Shown: positions 31,536 to 40,214 of the stretch, piece by piece | How positions within the stretch are numbered: position 1 is the stretch's first letter | Layout of the letters: every line of letters begins with the position of its first letter | Notes under the pieces: model-generated | Told to the model about the DNA's origin: nothing | The model's input: only the letters and a program-made list of their open reading frames with translations | Databases searched by the model: none | Translations under genes and position numbers: made by a program | DNA from: Streptomyces hyderabadensis | GTDB taxonomy: Bacteria > Actinomycetota > Actinomycetes > Streptomycetales > Streptomycetaceae | Reading direction: 5' to 3' | Length of the DNA: 64,000 bases | NCBI RefSeq assembly: GCF_020404845.1 | Contig: NZ_JAIOJZ010000011.1 | Span: 1 to 64,000 of the forward strand

Positions 31536-33299
31536 ATGCACTCCCCGCGCCACGTCCTTCGGACCCTTTCCCGGCACGGCTACAGGCGCTTCGCGGCCGA
31601 CGCCATCCATACGCTGGCGCCTCGCGGTGTCTTCGCCCTGCACTCGGCAGACGGTGCCCTCCTCTTCGCGGTGCGCTCGGCGCTGGCCATGGGCTGGCTC
31701 GCCCTGCCCCTCACGGAGGCGGGGCGGCCCGACCTCGCCGTGTACGCCATGCTGGGCAGTTTCACGACCACGTTCGGCCGCAACCTGCCCTACCCGCGGC
31801 GCGCTCGGGTGCTCGCGCTGGTCGCGGTGGCCATGACCGCCTGTGTGGGCTGCGGCTCTGCGCTGGGGGTCTGGGCACGGCCGTGGGCGGGCGGGGCGGG
31901 CGATGCCGTCGTGGTCGCGGCCACCGCGGTCGTCGCCGGCCTGGCGAAGCTGGCGTGTGACGCGGCACAGCTCAGCGGGCTGGGGGCGGTCATGCTCCTG
32001 TTCTCGTTCGCGGTGGCGGCCAACGACCCCTCGGCCTGGTCCGACGTACTCCCCCAGACGGCACTGGCCGCCGCAGGCTCCGCGGCGGCCTGGCTGCTTG
32101 CCCTGTCGGGGTGGCTGATCCACCCCGACCGTCCGCAGCGGCTTGCCGTGGCCGCGGCGCTGCGGGCCGTGGCCGCTCTGTTGGTCGCCCCGTCCGAGGC
32201 CGATGCGCGACGGGCCCGGCACCTGGCGACACACGCCGTGCTCCATGCCTACCGATCGCTCGCGCTCGTACCGGCCACAGCACCGCTGCGGCGGACCAGC
32301 GCCTCCGCCTGCGTACGGCTCAGTCACCTGTCCTGGTCCTTGCTGGTCGGCTCGGCACGCCATGGACTCACCGACCCGACCGGTACTGCGGCTCTCTTGC
32401 GTCGGCAAGCTGGCCTCCTGACGGACCGGCGTCGCAAGGCTCCGCGCTTGCTGCCCGGGCTGCCGTGGCCGCCGCGGTACGCGGAGCGAGGGACGCCGTC
32501 GACGGGATCCGGGCAGCCCCCGGTCGATCCCCTGGCCCGTCGGGCGGCCGAGTTGTTGGGCCTACGGCGCCTCGGCGGCCCGGACCGTGTCGCCGTCCTG
32601 GCCGTGCCCGCGCTGCGAATGGCGCTGGGGACCGCGGCCGCCGGCGGGCTGGCCGTCCTCCTGGGGCTGCAGCACGGCTACTGGGCGGCGATCTCGGCGG
32701 CCGCCGTACTGCACTCCGTGAATCTGAGGACCACCGCCCAGCGGGCGTTGCAGCGCACGATCGGCACAGTCCTGGGAGTGCTGCTGGCCCTCGCCATCCT
32801 GGCCATGCATCCGACTCCCGTGGTGCTCGCCGCGGTCGTCGTGCTGATGGAGTTCCTCCTGGAGTACATCGTGGTGCGCAACTACGGCCTGGGGGTCGTC
32901 TTCATCACCCCGATCGCGCTGCTGCTGAGCGATCTCGCCGAACCGGCACCCGCCGGGGAGCTGGTGTCCCACCGGCTGCTGGGCAGCCTCCTGGGGATCG
33001 TCGTCGGACTGCTGTGCGCGACCGTGGTCGTCCACGACCACGCCGCCCTGCGGACCGAACGCGCCCTCGCCGCGTGCAGGAGGTCGGCCCAACGCGCCGA
33101 GTCGGCGCTCGCGGAGACGTCGGAACCGTCGCCCGCCGTCCAGGCGGAACTGGCCGCTGCCGTGGTGGAACTGCGCGAGGCCGACGATGCGGCCGCCGGA
33201 GAGCTGTGGCCCGCCGGGCTGGACCCGGCCGAGGTCGCGGCGACCGAAGAGAGCGCATACCTCTTGTTGGAGAAGCTGCACGGTCGGCCGTGGACGTGA
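31536..33299 (+). CDS. FUSC-family (aromatic acid exporter-like) membrane protein
   Basis: Membrane protein of 587 residues with the duplicated FUSC layout: about six N-terminal hydrophobic segments, a cytosolic linker near 210-350, then a second membrane block. The FUSC core near 375-420 reads GYWAAISAAAVLHSVNLRTTAQRALQRTIGTVLGVLLAL. Relatives (YccS/YhfK, AaeB, ALMT-like) export aromatic acids and other organic anions. The start is ATG 31536 without a clear ribosome site. A C-terminal helical tail follows the last membrane segment. The substrate cannot be told. Confidence 0.9.
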   Translation: MHSPRHVLRTLSRHGYRRFAADAIHTLAPRGVFALHSADGALLFAVRSALAMGWLALPLTEAGRPDLAVYAMLGSFTTTFGRNLPYPRRARVLALVAVAMTACVGCGSALGVWARPWAGGAGDAVVVAATAVVAGLAKLACDAAQLSGLGAVMLLFSFAVAANDPSAWSDVLPQTALAAAGSAAAWLLALSGWLIHPDRPQRLAVAAALRAVAALLVAPSEADARRARHLATHAVLHAYRSLALVPATAPLRRTSASACVRLSHLSWSLLVGSARHGLTDPTGTAALLRRQAGLLTDRRRKAPRLLPGLPWPPRYAERGTPSTGSGQPPVDPLARRAAELLGLRRLGGPDRVAVLAVPALRMALGTAAAGGLAVLLGLQHGYWAAISAAAVLHSVNLRTTAQRALQRTIGTVLGVLLALAILAMHPTPVVLAAVVVLMEFLLEYIVVRNYGLGVVFITPIALLLSDLAEPAPAGELVSHRLLGSLLGIVVGLLCATVVVHDHAALRTERALAACRRSAQRAESALAETSEPSPAVQAELAAAVVELREADDAAAGELWPAGLDPAEVAATEESAYLLLEKLHGRPWT

Positions 33300-33509
33300 C
33301 GTGGCTCCCCTTTCCGCGGCTGACCCGGTAGACCCACAGCGTGCTGTTCGGGCGGGCGGGCGCGACAGTCGACGGGCAGGCTCTGAAGTTCGGCGGTTCA
33401 CCGGATAGCCGCCCCCTTGGCCGCGTGAGATTCTGGAGGGCAGTACGAGATTCGAGATGCAGAGACTTCGCATCCCGTCGGCCGAGGAGCGGAACGGAGA
33501 GACCATTAA

Positions 33510-33722
33510 ATGGCGGACGACTTTTCCGTGGGAGACCACGTGCGCTGGAACTCCGAGGCCGGTCATGTCGAAGGCGTCATCGTCAAAAAGCACACCCACG
33601 ATGTGGAATTCAAGGGCCATACCCGTCACTGCTCGCCGGACGACCCGCAGTACGAGATAAAAAGCGACAAGACCGATCATGTCGCCATGCACAAGGGGGG
33701 AGCACTGACGAAGGTGCGATGA
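33510..33722 (+). CDS. DUF2945/HVA1-family small protein (tudor-like)
   Basis: Protein of 70 residues covering the whole DUF2945 (hypervirulence-associated, tudor-like) domain: FSVGDHVRWNSEAGHVEGVIVKK...YEIKSDKTDHVAMHKGGAL. The fold is a small beta-barrel like those that bind nucleic acid or peptides; the role is unknown. Codon use is less GC-biased than its neighbours (for example ATA-AAA in EIKS), hinting at a different history. It ends 3 bp before the DUF488 gene, so the two are probably co-translated. Confidence 0.88.
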   Translation: MADDFSVGDHVRWNSEAGHVEGVIVKKHTHDVEFKGHTRHCSPDDPQYEIKSDKTDHVAMHKGGALTKVR

Positions 33723-33725
33723 CCC

Positions 33726-34271
33726 ATGGGTGGTGGTCAGGTCTACACGATCGGGCACTCGACGCGTTCGTTCGACGAGGTGCTGGATATGCTGCGCACC
33801 CATGACATCACCTGCCTGGTCGATGTGCGCTCCTACCCTTCGTCGAGGAAACACCCGCAGTGGAACCAGTCCGCTGTCGTGGAGAATTTGCCGTCCGACA
33901 TCGGGTACCGCTGGATTCGCCAGCTCGGTGGTCGGCGGCACACCCCCAAGGGGGTCACCAGCGAGAATGGTGCGTGGCGGGTGAAAGCGTTCCGTGATTA
34001 CGCCGACTACATGGCAGGGGAAGAATTCGCGGAGGGCCTGGACGAACTCATCGCACTGGCGGAGCATGAGCGGCCCGCGATCATGTGCAGCGAGGCGGTG
34101 CCGTGGCGGTGCCACCGTCGGCTGATCACGGACGCACTGCTGGCCGCCGGAGTCGAGGTCGTGCACATCATCTCAAGGACGACCGCGAAACCGGCCGTTC
34201 TGAACGAGCATGCCCGGGTCCGCCGCGACGGCCGGCTGACGTACCCGCCGCCCGGCCCGGAGTCGCCGTGA
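33726..34271 (+). CDS. DUF488-family protein
   Basis: Protein of 181 residues with the DUF488 hallmarks: an N-terminal VYTIGHSTRSFDEVLDML, the LVDVRSYPSSRKHPQWN basic segment, and the C-terminal IMCSEAVPWRCHRRLI pattern (C-x-E...CHR). The last has conserved Cys/His/Arg residues suggesting an enzymatic or nucleic-acid-related site. The true function is not established. The start is ATG 33726, 3 bp after the DUF2945 stop. The pair forms a two-gene operon. Confidence 0.92.
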   Translation: MGGGQVYTIGHSTRSFDEVLDMLRTHDITCLVDVRSYPSSRKHPQWNQSAVVENLPSDIGYRWIRQLGGRRHTPKGVTSENGAWRVKAFRDYADYMAGEEFAEGLDELIALAEHERPAIMCSEAVPWRCHRRLITDALLAAGVEVVHIISRTTAKPAVLNEHARVRRDGRLTYPPPGPESP

Positions 34272-34417
34272 CCATGGGGCGGTGGCCCGGCTTCACGTGT
34301 CCGCCATGCCCCTGGGGGCGCCCGGATCCCGGCTGACGGTCGCTCGACATGTTCGCCCCGGCTGCCAACCAGTCGGCTTCACAAGCGATTTGAGGATGCG
34401 ACCGGTGACGCCTGATC

Positions 34418-34609
34418 GTGGGCCGCGGCGAGGCACGTCGCCTTCCGCGTGACTGCTGGTTCGGCAGACCGACCGGGCTGTACTACGAGTTCGAGCTGGA
34501 CCGTACGCACCGGGTGCATCGGCAGTGGTACCCGGAGGTCAACGCCGCCGACCAGGCTCTGCGCGAGATGCAGTCCCACGGCAACCCGCCGGAGAGCGAA
34601 CAGTCCTGA
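34418..34609 (+). CDS. Small hypothetical protein
   Basis: 63-residue open frame from GTG 34418. The composition and codon pattern (strong third-position GC after the first 12 codons) look coding, with a segment GLYYEFELDRTHRVHRQWYPEV. No domain is recognised. The first codons are Arg-rich and have no clear ribosome site, so it may be a remnant of a longer gene. It converges on the LysR gene that ends at 34621. Confidence 0.42.
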   Translation: MGRGEARRLPRDCWFGRPTGLYYEFELDRTHRVHRQWYPEVNAADQALREMQSHGNPPESEQS

Positions 34610-34620
34610 CTCGGCCGCGG

Positions 34621-35505
34621 TCAGGCGCGTCGCAGTAGCTCGACAAGCTCCAGGACCGGGCTGGTGGGTGTCCTGGGGTGGAGGAGCTCGGTTCGGTGCA
34701 CGATCCGGGGCTCGGTGATCGGCACGGCGGTGAGGCCAGGGAGGTCAGCGGCTGCGGACAGGGCGGCTGTGGTGAGGCCGGCTCCCGCGGCCACCAGCAG
34801 TGACAGCCCGCGGGTGTCGGTGCCCGTGTAGGTGAACTGAACGCCGAAGCCGTCGGACTGGGCCGCGGACCGGAGCTGGGCCAGAGGCGCGGCGGCGTCG
34901 GGGGCGTCGATCCAGCGGGCCGCGGCAAGGTCGGCCAGCCGGAGCGTCGTGCGGCCGGCGAGCGGGTGGGCGGCGGGCAGGAGTACTGCGAGGGGTTCCT
35001 CGCCCACAGGAAGGGCGGTCAGGAAGTCGGCCCCGGACAGCGGCAACGGGTCGGTGGCCGCCACCGCCCCGTCGACCAGCGCCACATCCGCGGCACCGGT
35101 CAGCACCGCCTGGACCGCCTCGCCGCGCCCGCACACCCGCATCGAGGCGACGAGCTGCGGGGACTCGGTGCGGGCGCGCGCCAGCGCACGCGTGACGGCG
35201 GGCGTCAGCGCGCCGGGCGCGCCGGCCACGGCGAGCCTCCCCGGGCGCGGCCGCCGCAGGCGTGCGACATCGGCCCGGGCCGCGTCGAGGCGCAGCAGCA
35301 GCGGCCGAGCGTGCTCCAGCAGCCGCTCGCCCGCCTCCGTCGGCGCCACCGGGCGGCGGGTGAGCAGTGGCGCCTCCAGGTCGGCCTCCAGGGCGGCGAT
35401 GTGCTGAGAGACGGCGGACTGGGTGTAGCCCAGAGCCTGGGCGGCGGCGGAGAAGGAGCGATGGTCGGCCACGGTCACGAAGGTGCGCAGCTGCTGCGAA
35501 TTCAT
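34621..35505 (-). CDS. LysR-family regulator beside the amidotransferase-like gene
   Basis: Regulator of about 294 residues. The N-terminal helix-turn-helix (QQLRTFVTVADHRSFSAAAQALGYTQSAVSQHIAALEADLEAPLL) precedes a substrate-binding-like domain. The start is ATG 35505 or 35511. It is divergent from the CTP-synthase-like gene by under 80 bp. That space holds a CATCAG-N5-CTGATG palindrome touching its own start and two copies of a 14-bp direct repeat, so it probably controls itself and the divergent gene. Confidence 0.92.
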   Translation of the reverse strand: MNSQQLRTFVTVADHRSFSAAAQALGYTQSAVSQHIAALEADLEAPLLTRRPVAPTEAGERLLEHARPLLLRLDAARADVARLRRPRPGRLAVAGAPGALTPAVTRALARARTESPQLVASMRVCGRGEAVQAVLTGAADVALVDGAVAATDPLPLSGADFLTALPVGEEPLAVLLPAAHPLAGRTTLRLADLAAARWIDAPDAAAPLAQLRSAAQSDGFGVQFTYTGTDTRGLSLLVAAGAGLTTAALSAAADLPGLTAVPITEPRIVHRTELLHPRTPTSPVLELVELLRRA

Positions 35506-35508
35506 GCA

Positions 35509-35525
35509 CATCAGTATTTCTGATG
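35509..35525. promoter_or_regulatory. Palindrome at the LysR start (candidate autoregulatory site)
   Basis: Perfect CATCAG/CTGATG arms with a 5-nt AT-rich spacer, overlapping the LysR start codons. Confidence 0.55.
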
Positions 35526-35566
35526 CAGGGTGCAGTAATCATCGTTGGACGCGATGCAGGGTGCAG
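35522..35566. repeat. Two 14-bp direct repeats in the LysR/amidotransferase promoter
   Basis: GATGCAGGGTGCAG occurs at 35522-35535 and again at 35553-35566, 31 bp apart (about three helical turns). The first copy overlaps the palindrome. It could be a second protein-binding element. Confidence 0.65.
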
Positions 35567-35581
35567 CCCAGGATGGTCGGC

Positions 35582-36301
35582 ATGACGCACACCGCCCGCG
35601 TCGCCCTGGTCGGCGACCGCTCGCCCCATGTCCGTTCCCACACCCGCATCCCGGGCCTGCTCGACGCGCTGCGCGAGCGTGACGGCCTGGATCTGGACGC
35701 GTACTGGATCCCCACCGAGGACATCACCGACGCCACGGCCGTGGCCGGATTCGACGCGATGTGGGTGGTGCCAGGCAGCCCGTACCGCAGCGAGGCCGGC
35801 GCCCTGACCGCCATCCGCGCGGCGCGTACGCGCAGCATCCCGCTCCTCGGCACCTGCGGCGGCTTCCAGCACGTACTGCTCGAATACGCCCGCAACGTGG
35901 CGGGCCTCGCCACCGCGGGCCACGCAGAGAACGAGCCGGACACCACGGCGGCCGATGCCGTGGTGGTTCCGCTCGCCTGCTCCCTGGTCGGCCACGAGGG
36001 CACGATCCATCTCGTCGCCGGCTCCCGGGCCGGAACGCTCATCGGCGCCGAGCGGTCCCTGGAGCGCTACCACTGCAACTTCGGCGCCAGCCCCGGCCAC
36101 GTGGAACTGCTGCGCACCCACGGGCTGCGGTTCACCGGGATCGACGCCGACGGCGAGGTACGGATCGCCGAGCTGCCGGATCACCCGTTCTTCCTCGCCA
36201 CGCTCTTCCAGCCGGAACTCGCCGGGGACGGTACCCGCCCGCACCCCCTCGTCCGCGGTTTCGCGACGGCCGCCGTGGCCCACGCCAGGGCGGCGGCGTG
36301 A
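35582..36301 (+). CDS. CTP-synthase-like class I glutamine amidotransferase domain protein
   Basis: Stand-alone protein of 239 residues resembling only the glutaminase half of CTP synthase. The nucleophile Cys92 lies in GTCGGFQH, and the family RPHP tail is kept. In CTP synthase the triad His and Glu lie in FHPEF; here the same place reads LFQPEL, so His is replaced by Gln210 while Glu212 stays. Full glutaminase activity is therefore doubtful. It matches a family known as CTP synthase C-terminal region-related (seleno)protein. Here residue 92 is an ordinary Cys codon (TGC), not TGA. The start is ATG 35582. Confidence 0.85.
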   Translation: MTHTARVALVGDRSPHVRSHTRIPGLLDALRERDGLDLDAYWIPTEDITDATAVAGFDAMWVVPGSPYRSEAGALTAIRAARTRSIPLLGTCGGFQHVLLEYARNVAGLATAGHAENEPDTTAADAVVVPLACSLVGHEGTIHLVAGSRAGTLIGAERSLERYHCNFGASPGHVELLRTHGLRFTGIDADGEVRIAELPDHPFFLATLFQPELAGDGTRPHPLVRGFATAAVAHARAAA

Positions 36302-36384
36302 TCAGGGCCGTACACCCGAAGGGCCCGGCGGGAGCGTCGACTCCACGGCGCGGATCACGGCGGCGTGCTCACCTTGCAGTTGGT

Positions 36385-36448
36385 CCCGGGCCCCAGGCCT
36401 GGGGCAACCGGTGGCGTTCCGGTGCCCGGACGCTGCCTGGGGCCCGGG
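36385..36448. terminator. Convergent terminator with two competing hairpins
   Basis: A perfect 14-bp inverted repeat, CCCGGGCCCCAGGC (36385-36398) with GCCTGGGGCCCGGG (36435-36448), encloses 36 nt. Its left arm overlaps a perfect 16-bp palindrome GCCCCAGGCCTGGGGC at 36390-36405, so the two structures exclude each other. It lies between convergent stops at 36301 and 36465. Confidence 0.7.
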
Positions 36449-36464
36449 GCGGCGCCCGCCCAGG

Positions 36465-38525
36465 TCAGCCGGTGTGGACCTTCATGGCTGAGCGCACGGC
36501 CGATTCCAGTGCGCCTTCGATCCAGGCGGGCTTGATGGAGGTGTGGTCACCCGCGAAGTGCAGGGGTCCCTCCGAGGTGGGGATGTCGGGGAACAGTTCC
36601 GTGTGCTGGCCGGGGAAGAGCACGGACGCCTCGCCGTAGGCGTAGTGGTCGCGCATCCACGACTGGGTCTGGCACTTGGCGGTGAAGAAGACCTCGCACC
36701 GGCGGCCGAAGACGGCCTGCACCCCGGCGAGGGCACGCAGACAGCGTTCCTCGTCGGCGTAGGCGTCCCACTTGAGGGCGTCGTCGGACCAGCTGTAGGA
36801 GGCGAGCACGATGCCGCCGTCGCTGCCTTCCATGGGGTGGGCGTGCTCGAAGTACATGAAGCGGTTGGCATTGTCGCTGACGGAGCCGCCCCCGCGGACG
36901 TGGGCGGCCTCGACCTCGCCCTCCGCGGCGGGCCGGAAGGCGGCGAAGCAGTGCTTGTACGCGTCGGGAACCGTCACCCCCAGGGCCTTCACGGACTTGT
37001 GCGCGCCGAGGTACCGGGCGTCCCTGACCTTGCCCGAGCGGTACTTGGCGTACAGGCCGTCCTCGATGCTGTCGAGGGCCCGCTTCCACTGGGCCTCGGT
37101 GAATTCCCACCAGCGCCGGGAGAACTCGAGCAGCACCTTGGTCGCGGCGTCGTAGTGCAGCTCCGTGATGGCGCGGCGCTTGCCGTACGACAGCGGGGGG
37201 TCGAAGGCGACGTGGCGCAGTCCGGAGAAGGGCACGGTGATGATCGCTTCGTCGCCCTCGAAGACCTGTGTGGTGCCGCCCTTGCCCGTCTGGCAGTCCT
37301 CGGAGACGGTGTGCACCCGCACCTTGCCGTCGGCGCGTTCGATGCGCACGGCGCGCCGGTCGAGCCGTACCTTTCCCTTCACCGGCGCGTACAGCGCGTC
37401 GGCGAACAGCGCGGTGCCGCCCTTGATCTCCCAGAACTTGGTCCTGGGGTCGATCAGCGCACTGGACAGGAAGCTGTGCAGGAAGGAGAGGTGCAGCCGC
37501 GAGGTCAGGTTCTGGATGGTTCCGACCAGGTCGATGGTCCTGGCGTCGAGCCCGACCACTTCGGTGAGGTAGCGGTACATGGACCAGTGTCCGTACTTCT
37601 CGAGGACCTCGGCCCAACCGTCGACGAGTGCTGTTCCCTCCTTGCCCCGGATCAGCCGGTGTACGGGTTCGAGGGCGTCCGCAAGGATGGCGGCGGCGGT
37701 CTTATTCCGGTTGGCGCCGGTGACTTTGAAGGTGTCGTTGACCCGTTCCGGGTTCTTCTCGTAATCGGCCCGGCGTTCATGGATGCCGTTGACGTGGATC
37801 CAGGCGCGGTTGGTCTTCTTCGCCGGGTCGTCGGGGTCGACGTCCACCAGGTAGAACTCCTGGCGGGGGAGGTCGAACTTCTTCAGCAGGGCCATGAGGA
37901 GCGGGTGGCTCTCCGGCAGCCGCATGGCCCCGCCCTCGGCGTACTGCCGGGGGTCGGCGAAGGGCTGTTTGCCGTTCTCGTGACCGCCCTTGCGGAAGGT
38001 CTTGATACGGCCGCCGACCCGGTTGTCGTTGGCTTCGATCACGACGACGTCGTGGCCCGCCCGGTTGAGCAGGTCGGCGGCGAGCAGCCCGGCCGGGCCG
38101 GCCCCGACGATGAGGACCCGCTTCGTGGCCTTCCCCCGGCTGGCCGGCAGCCCGTCGTTGACGGCCTTCACGTAGGAGGGGACCAGGGGCTTGTCGTGTT
38201 CGTCGTAGACGACGACCGCGCGTGCGACCGTCCTGTACGCCTCGGGGTCGGTGCCGGGCGGCGGCGCGGCCGGCGAGATCGAGGGCGCGACGGCGGGGCT
38301 GAGCGCGGTCGCGGAGCCGGCGGAGGCTGCGGTGATCCCGACGGCGAGCGCCGAGGCACCGGTCACCGTGACCACGGAGCGGCGTGAGGGCGTGCTGCCA
38401 CGCGGTGCCGGTGGTCGAAGCGGCGTGCCGTGGTCGCCGGAAGCGGGCTGCTCCTCCCCGGCTGCGGGGGGATTCTTCCCGAACGGCGTGTTCGCGCTTG
38501 TGGTGTTCGCGTTCTGAGTGTTCAT
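36465..38525 (-). CDS. Secreted L-amino-acid oxidase, L-glutamate-oxidase-like
   Basis: Exported flavoenzyme of 686 residues that should oxidise an L-amino acid to the keto acid, ammonia and hydrogen peroxide. A long polar leader is followed by a Tat-type signal ([14 protein letters not shown], 47-60). The FAD loop [17 protein letters not shown] starts near 137, and the GG motif RVGGRIKTF follows. The C-terminal FAD segment reads [27 protein letters not shown]. Length and pattern match Streptomyces L-glutamate oxidase precursors (about 700 residues); substrate specificity cannot be confirmed. The start is ATG 38525. It ends at a strong convergent terminator. Confidence 0.88.
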   Translation of the reverse strand: MNTQNANTTSANTPFGKNPPAAGEEQPASGDHGTPLRPPAPRGSTPSRRSVVTVTGASALAVGITAASAGSATALSPAVAPSISPAAPPPGTDPEAYRTVARAVVVYDEHDKPLVPSYVKAVNDGLPASRGKATKRVLIVGAGPAGLLAADLLNRAGHDVVVIEANDNRVGGRIKTFRKGGHENGKQPFADPRQYAEGGAMRLPESHPLLMALLKKFDLPRQEFYLVDVDPDDPAKKTNRAWIHVNGIHERRADYEKNPERVNDTFKVTGANRNKTAAAILADALEPVHRLIRGKEGTALVDGWAEVLEKYGHWSMYRYLTEVVGLDARTIDLVGTIQNLTSRLHLSFLHSFLSSALIDPRTKFWEIKGGTALFADALYAPVKGKVRLDRRAVRIERADGKVRVHTVSEDCQTGKGGTTQVFEGDEAIITVPFSGLRHVAFDPPLSYGKRRAITELHYDAATKVLLEFSRRWWEFTEAQWKRALDSIEDGLYAKYRSGKVRDARYLGAHKSVKALGVTVPDAYKHCFAAFRPAAEGEVEAAHVRGGGSVSDNANRFMYFEHAHPMEGSDGGIVLASYSWSDDALKWDAYADEERCLRALAGVQAVFGRRCEVFFTAKCQTQSWMRDHYAYGEASVLFPGQHTELFPDIPTSEGPLHFAGDHTSIKPAWIEGALESAVRSAMKVHTG

Positions 38526-38863
38526 CAGGTCCCACCCTTGGTGCTCGGGCGACCGGGAGGTAGCGCCCTCACACGGACGAGATACCTAAACCACTCGATG
38601 CGGGTCCGCAGCCTGTCCCCGTGTTCACTGGACGGGGGCGTCGGCCACGGGCGGGTCATGGCCGGCTGCACGGCCGTTGCGTCCTCCCCTTGACCTATGT
38701 GTGCTCCTCCAGCGACCGCGATCGCCGGGCACGGGGCGGGACAGGACCGACGCATAGGCCGGCCTTCCCGCTGACACGACCGCCCCGGCGAAGCGTTCGA
38801 CCGACTGGGCCCCGGGCGTGAGACCTCCGGGGCTCCAGGGTCGTCGTCCGGCCCGGTGCGGGG
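38526..38863. other. Intergenic region, oxidase promoter side
   Basis: 338 bp between the oxidase start and the azoreductase stop, both on the minus strand. It must hold the oxidase promoter and the azoreductase 3' end. An AT-richer patch (GTTTAGGTATC on the minus strand, near 38585-38595) is the best -10 candidate. I see no convincing gene or strong hairpin. Confidence 0.4.
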
Positions 38864-39505
38864 TCAGGCCGCCCGGGTGGCGAAGGCGGTGGCGAGGGCG
38901 CGGGCGTGGTCGTGTGCGGCCGCCATGGACGCCTCGTGCAGCGGGAGGAGCGAGGCGAGGGCCGGTGCGTGGAGGGCCATGGTCAGCTCGGGAGTCACGG
39001 TGATGACGTCCAGGCCGAGGAGGTCCTCGTGGCCCAGGACGGTCTCCAGCGTGGGCACCAGGTAGTCCAGGCCCTCCCGGGGAGCGCCGGGGGCGTAGCT
39101 GCCGCCGCGGGCGGATATCAGCAGGGCGGGGCGGCCAGCGGCCGGGGAGGCGCCGGTGTGCCTGAAGGTCCGGTCCGTGACGAGGATCTGGTCCAGCCAC
39201 GCCTTGAACGCCGACGGCATGGACAGGTTGTACATCGGCACCGTGAACAGGTACGCGCCGGCACCGAGGAACTCCTCGATCAGCTCGTCCTGCAGTGCCT
39301 GGGCCTTGGCCTGCTCGGGGGTGTGCCGGTCCGGGGCGGTGTCGCGGGCGGTGACGCCCGCCGCCGTCAGGTGCGGCACCGGTGAGGCGGCCAGGTCACG
39401 GTGGACGACCGGACCGGGCCACCGGTCACGGAAGGACTGGGCGACCTGGCGGGAAACGGAGGCCTCGCCGAGCGAGGAGGAGTCGATGTGCAGCAGGTAC
39501 GACAT
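38864..39505 (-). CDS. FMN-dependent NADH-azoreductase (AzoR type)
   Basis: Flavodoxin-fold oxidoreductase of 213 residues that reduces quinones and azo or nitro compounds with NADH. Family strings include the N-terminal LLHIDSSSLGEASVSRQVA, the FMN-binding VPMYNLSMPSAFKAWLDQI and LISARGGSYAPG, and a central EFLGAGAYLF. The start is ATG 39505. It is divergent from an HxlR regulator with an N-terminal Cys, the layout of the Bacillus YodB/azoreductase system, so quinone or electrophile induction is likely (inference). Confidence 0.92.
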   Translation of the reverse strand: MSYLLHIDSSSLGEASVSRQVAQSFRDRWPGPVVHRDLAASPVPHLTAAGVTARDTAPDRHTPEQAKAQALQDELIEEFLGAGAYLFTVPMYNLSMPSAFKAWLDQILVTDRTFRHTGASPAAGRPALLISARGGSYAPGAPREGLDYLVPTLETVLGHEDLLGLDVITVTPELTMALHAPALASLLPLHEASMAAAHDHARALATAFATRAA

Positions 39506-39791
39506 GGTGGTTAGGCCTTTCCCAGACATGGACGGAATCAGGGGATGGGGATGTGGTGGTCAGGGGCGGCGGGGTTGGACGGCACGCCCTTCAGGGCCGC
39601 TGGCCGGTGCGCCGCTGCTCGGGGCGGCGGTGGCGCCGAGCCGCCGCCAGGGGGAGGTGGCCCCGGAACAGACCGCCGCTCTCATGGGCTGAACTCCAAT
39701 TCCTACTTTTCGTTCGTAGCGCCATGATGCGGCAGTATGGAAGGCGTTACAAAAGGCACACGGATGTGCGCAACGGAGAGGAACGGACGCC

Positions 39792-40208
39792 ATGCCGGAC
39801 AGGACCGACAAGGGGATGGCGGCCGCGGCCGGGCCGTGTGCGAGCATCCCCGCCGAGCACATGCCCTTCGTCCGGCAGGTGTTGGACCGCGTCGGCGACA
39901 AGTGGAGCATGCTGATCATCGCGGTCCTGGAGAACGGCCCCCTGCGCTACACCGACCTGCAGCGCCAGATCCCCGGCATCTCCCAGCGCATGCTCACCCA
40001 CACGCTGCGCCAGCTCGTCGAGGACGGTTTGGTCACCCGCACCGCCTACGCCGAGGTGCCGCCGCGAGTGGAGTACGCCCTCGCCCCGCTCGGCCGCGGT
40101 CTGCGCGAGATCGTCATGCGGTTGATCGGCTGGGTCACGGACCACCACGCGGAGATCCGCAGCCACCGCTCCCGCGTCGGCACCGTCACCTTCGCACCGC
40201 GCCCCTGA
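39792..40208 (+). CDS. HxlR-family regulator with N-terminal Cys
   Basis: Regulator of 138 residues with a typical HxlR winged helix (VGDKWSMLIIAVLENGPLRYTDLQRQIPGISQRMLTHTLRQLVEDGLV...PPRVEYALAPLG). Cys16 sits just before the first helix, the place of the redox-sensing Cys in YodB and HypR. It is divergent from the azoreductase gene, its probable target. The start is ATG 39792. A hairpin overlaps its stop. Confidence 0.93.
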   Translation: MPDRTDKGMAAAAGPCASIPAEHMPFVRQVLDRVGDKWSMLIIAVLENGPLRYTDLQRQIPGISQRMLTHTLRQLVEDGLVTRTAYAEVPPRVEYALAPLGRGLREIVMRLIGWVTDHHAEIRSHRSRVGTVTFAPRP

Positions 40209-40214
40209 GGGCGC
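40199..40214 (+). terminator. Short terminator after the HxlR gene
   Basis: 6-bp stem GCGCCC/GGGCGC with a 4-nt loop, overlapping the stop codon. A short T-run lies about 25 bp further on. Confidence 0.45.

Noticed and set aside
32562..34166. Minus-strand open frame across FUSC, DUF2945 and DUF488 genes
   Set aside because: It crosses three recognised plus-strand genes and their intergenic spaces without any motif.
35582..36301. Selenocysteine in the CTP-synthase-like protein
   Set aside because: Relatives may be selenoproteins, but here the nucleophile codon is TGC and no in-frame TGA occurs.
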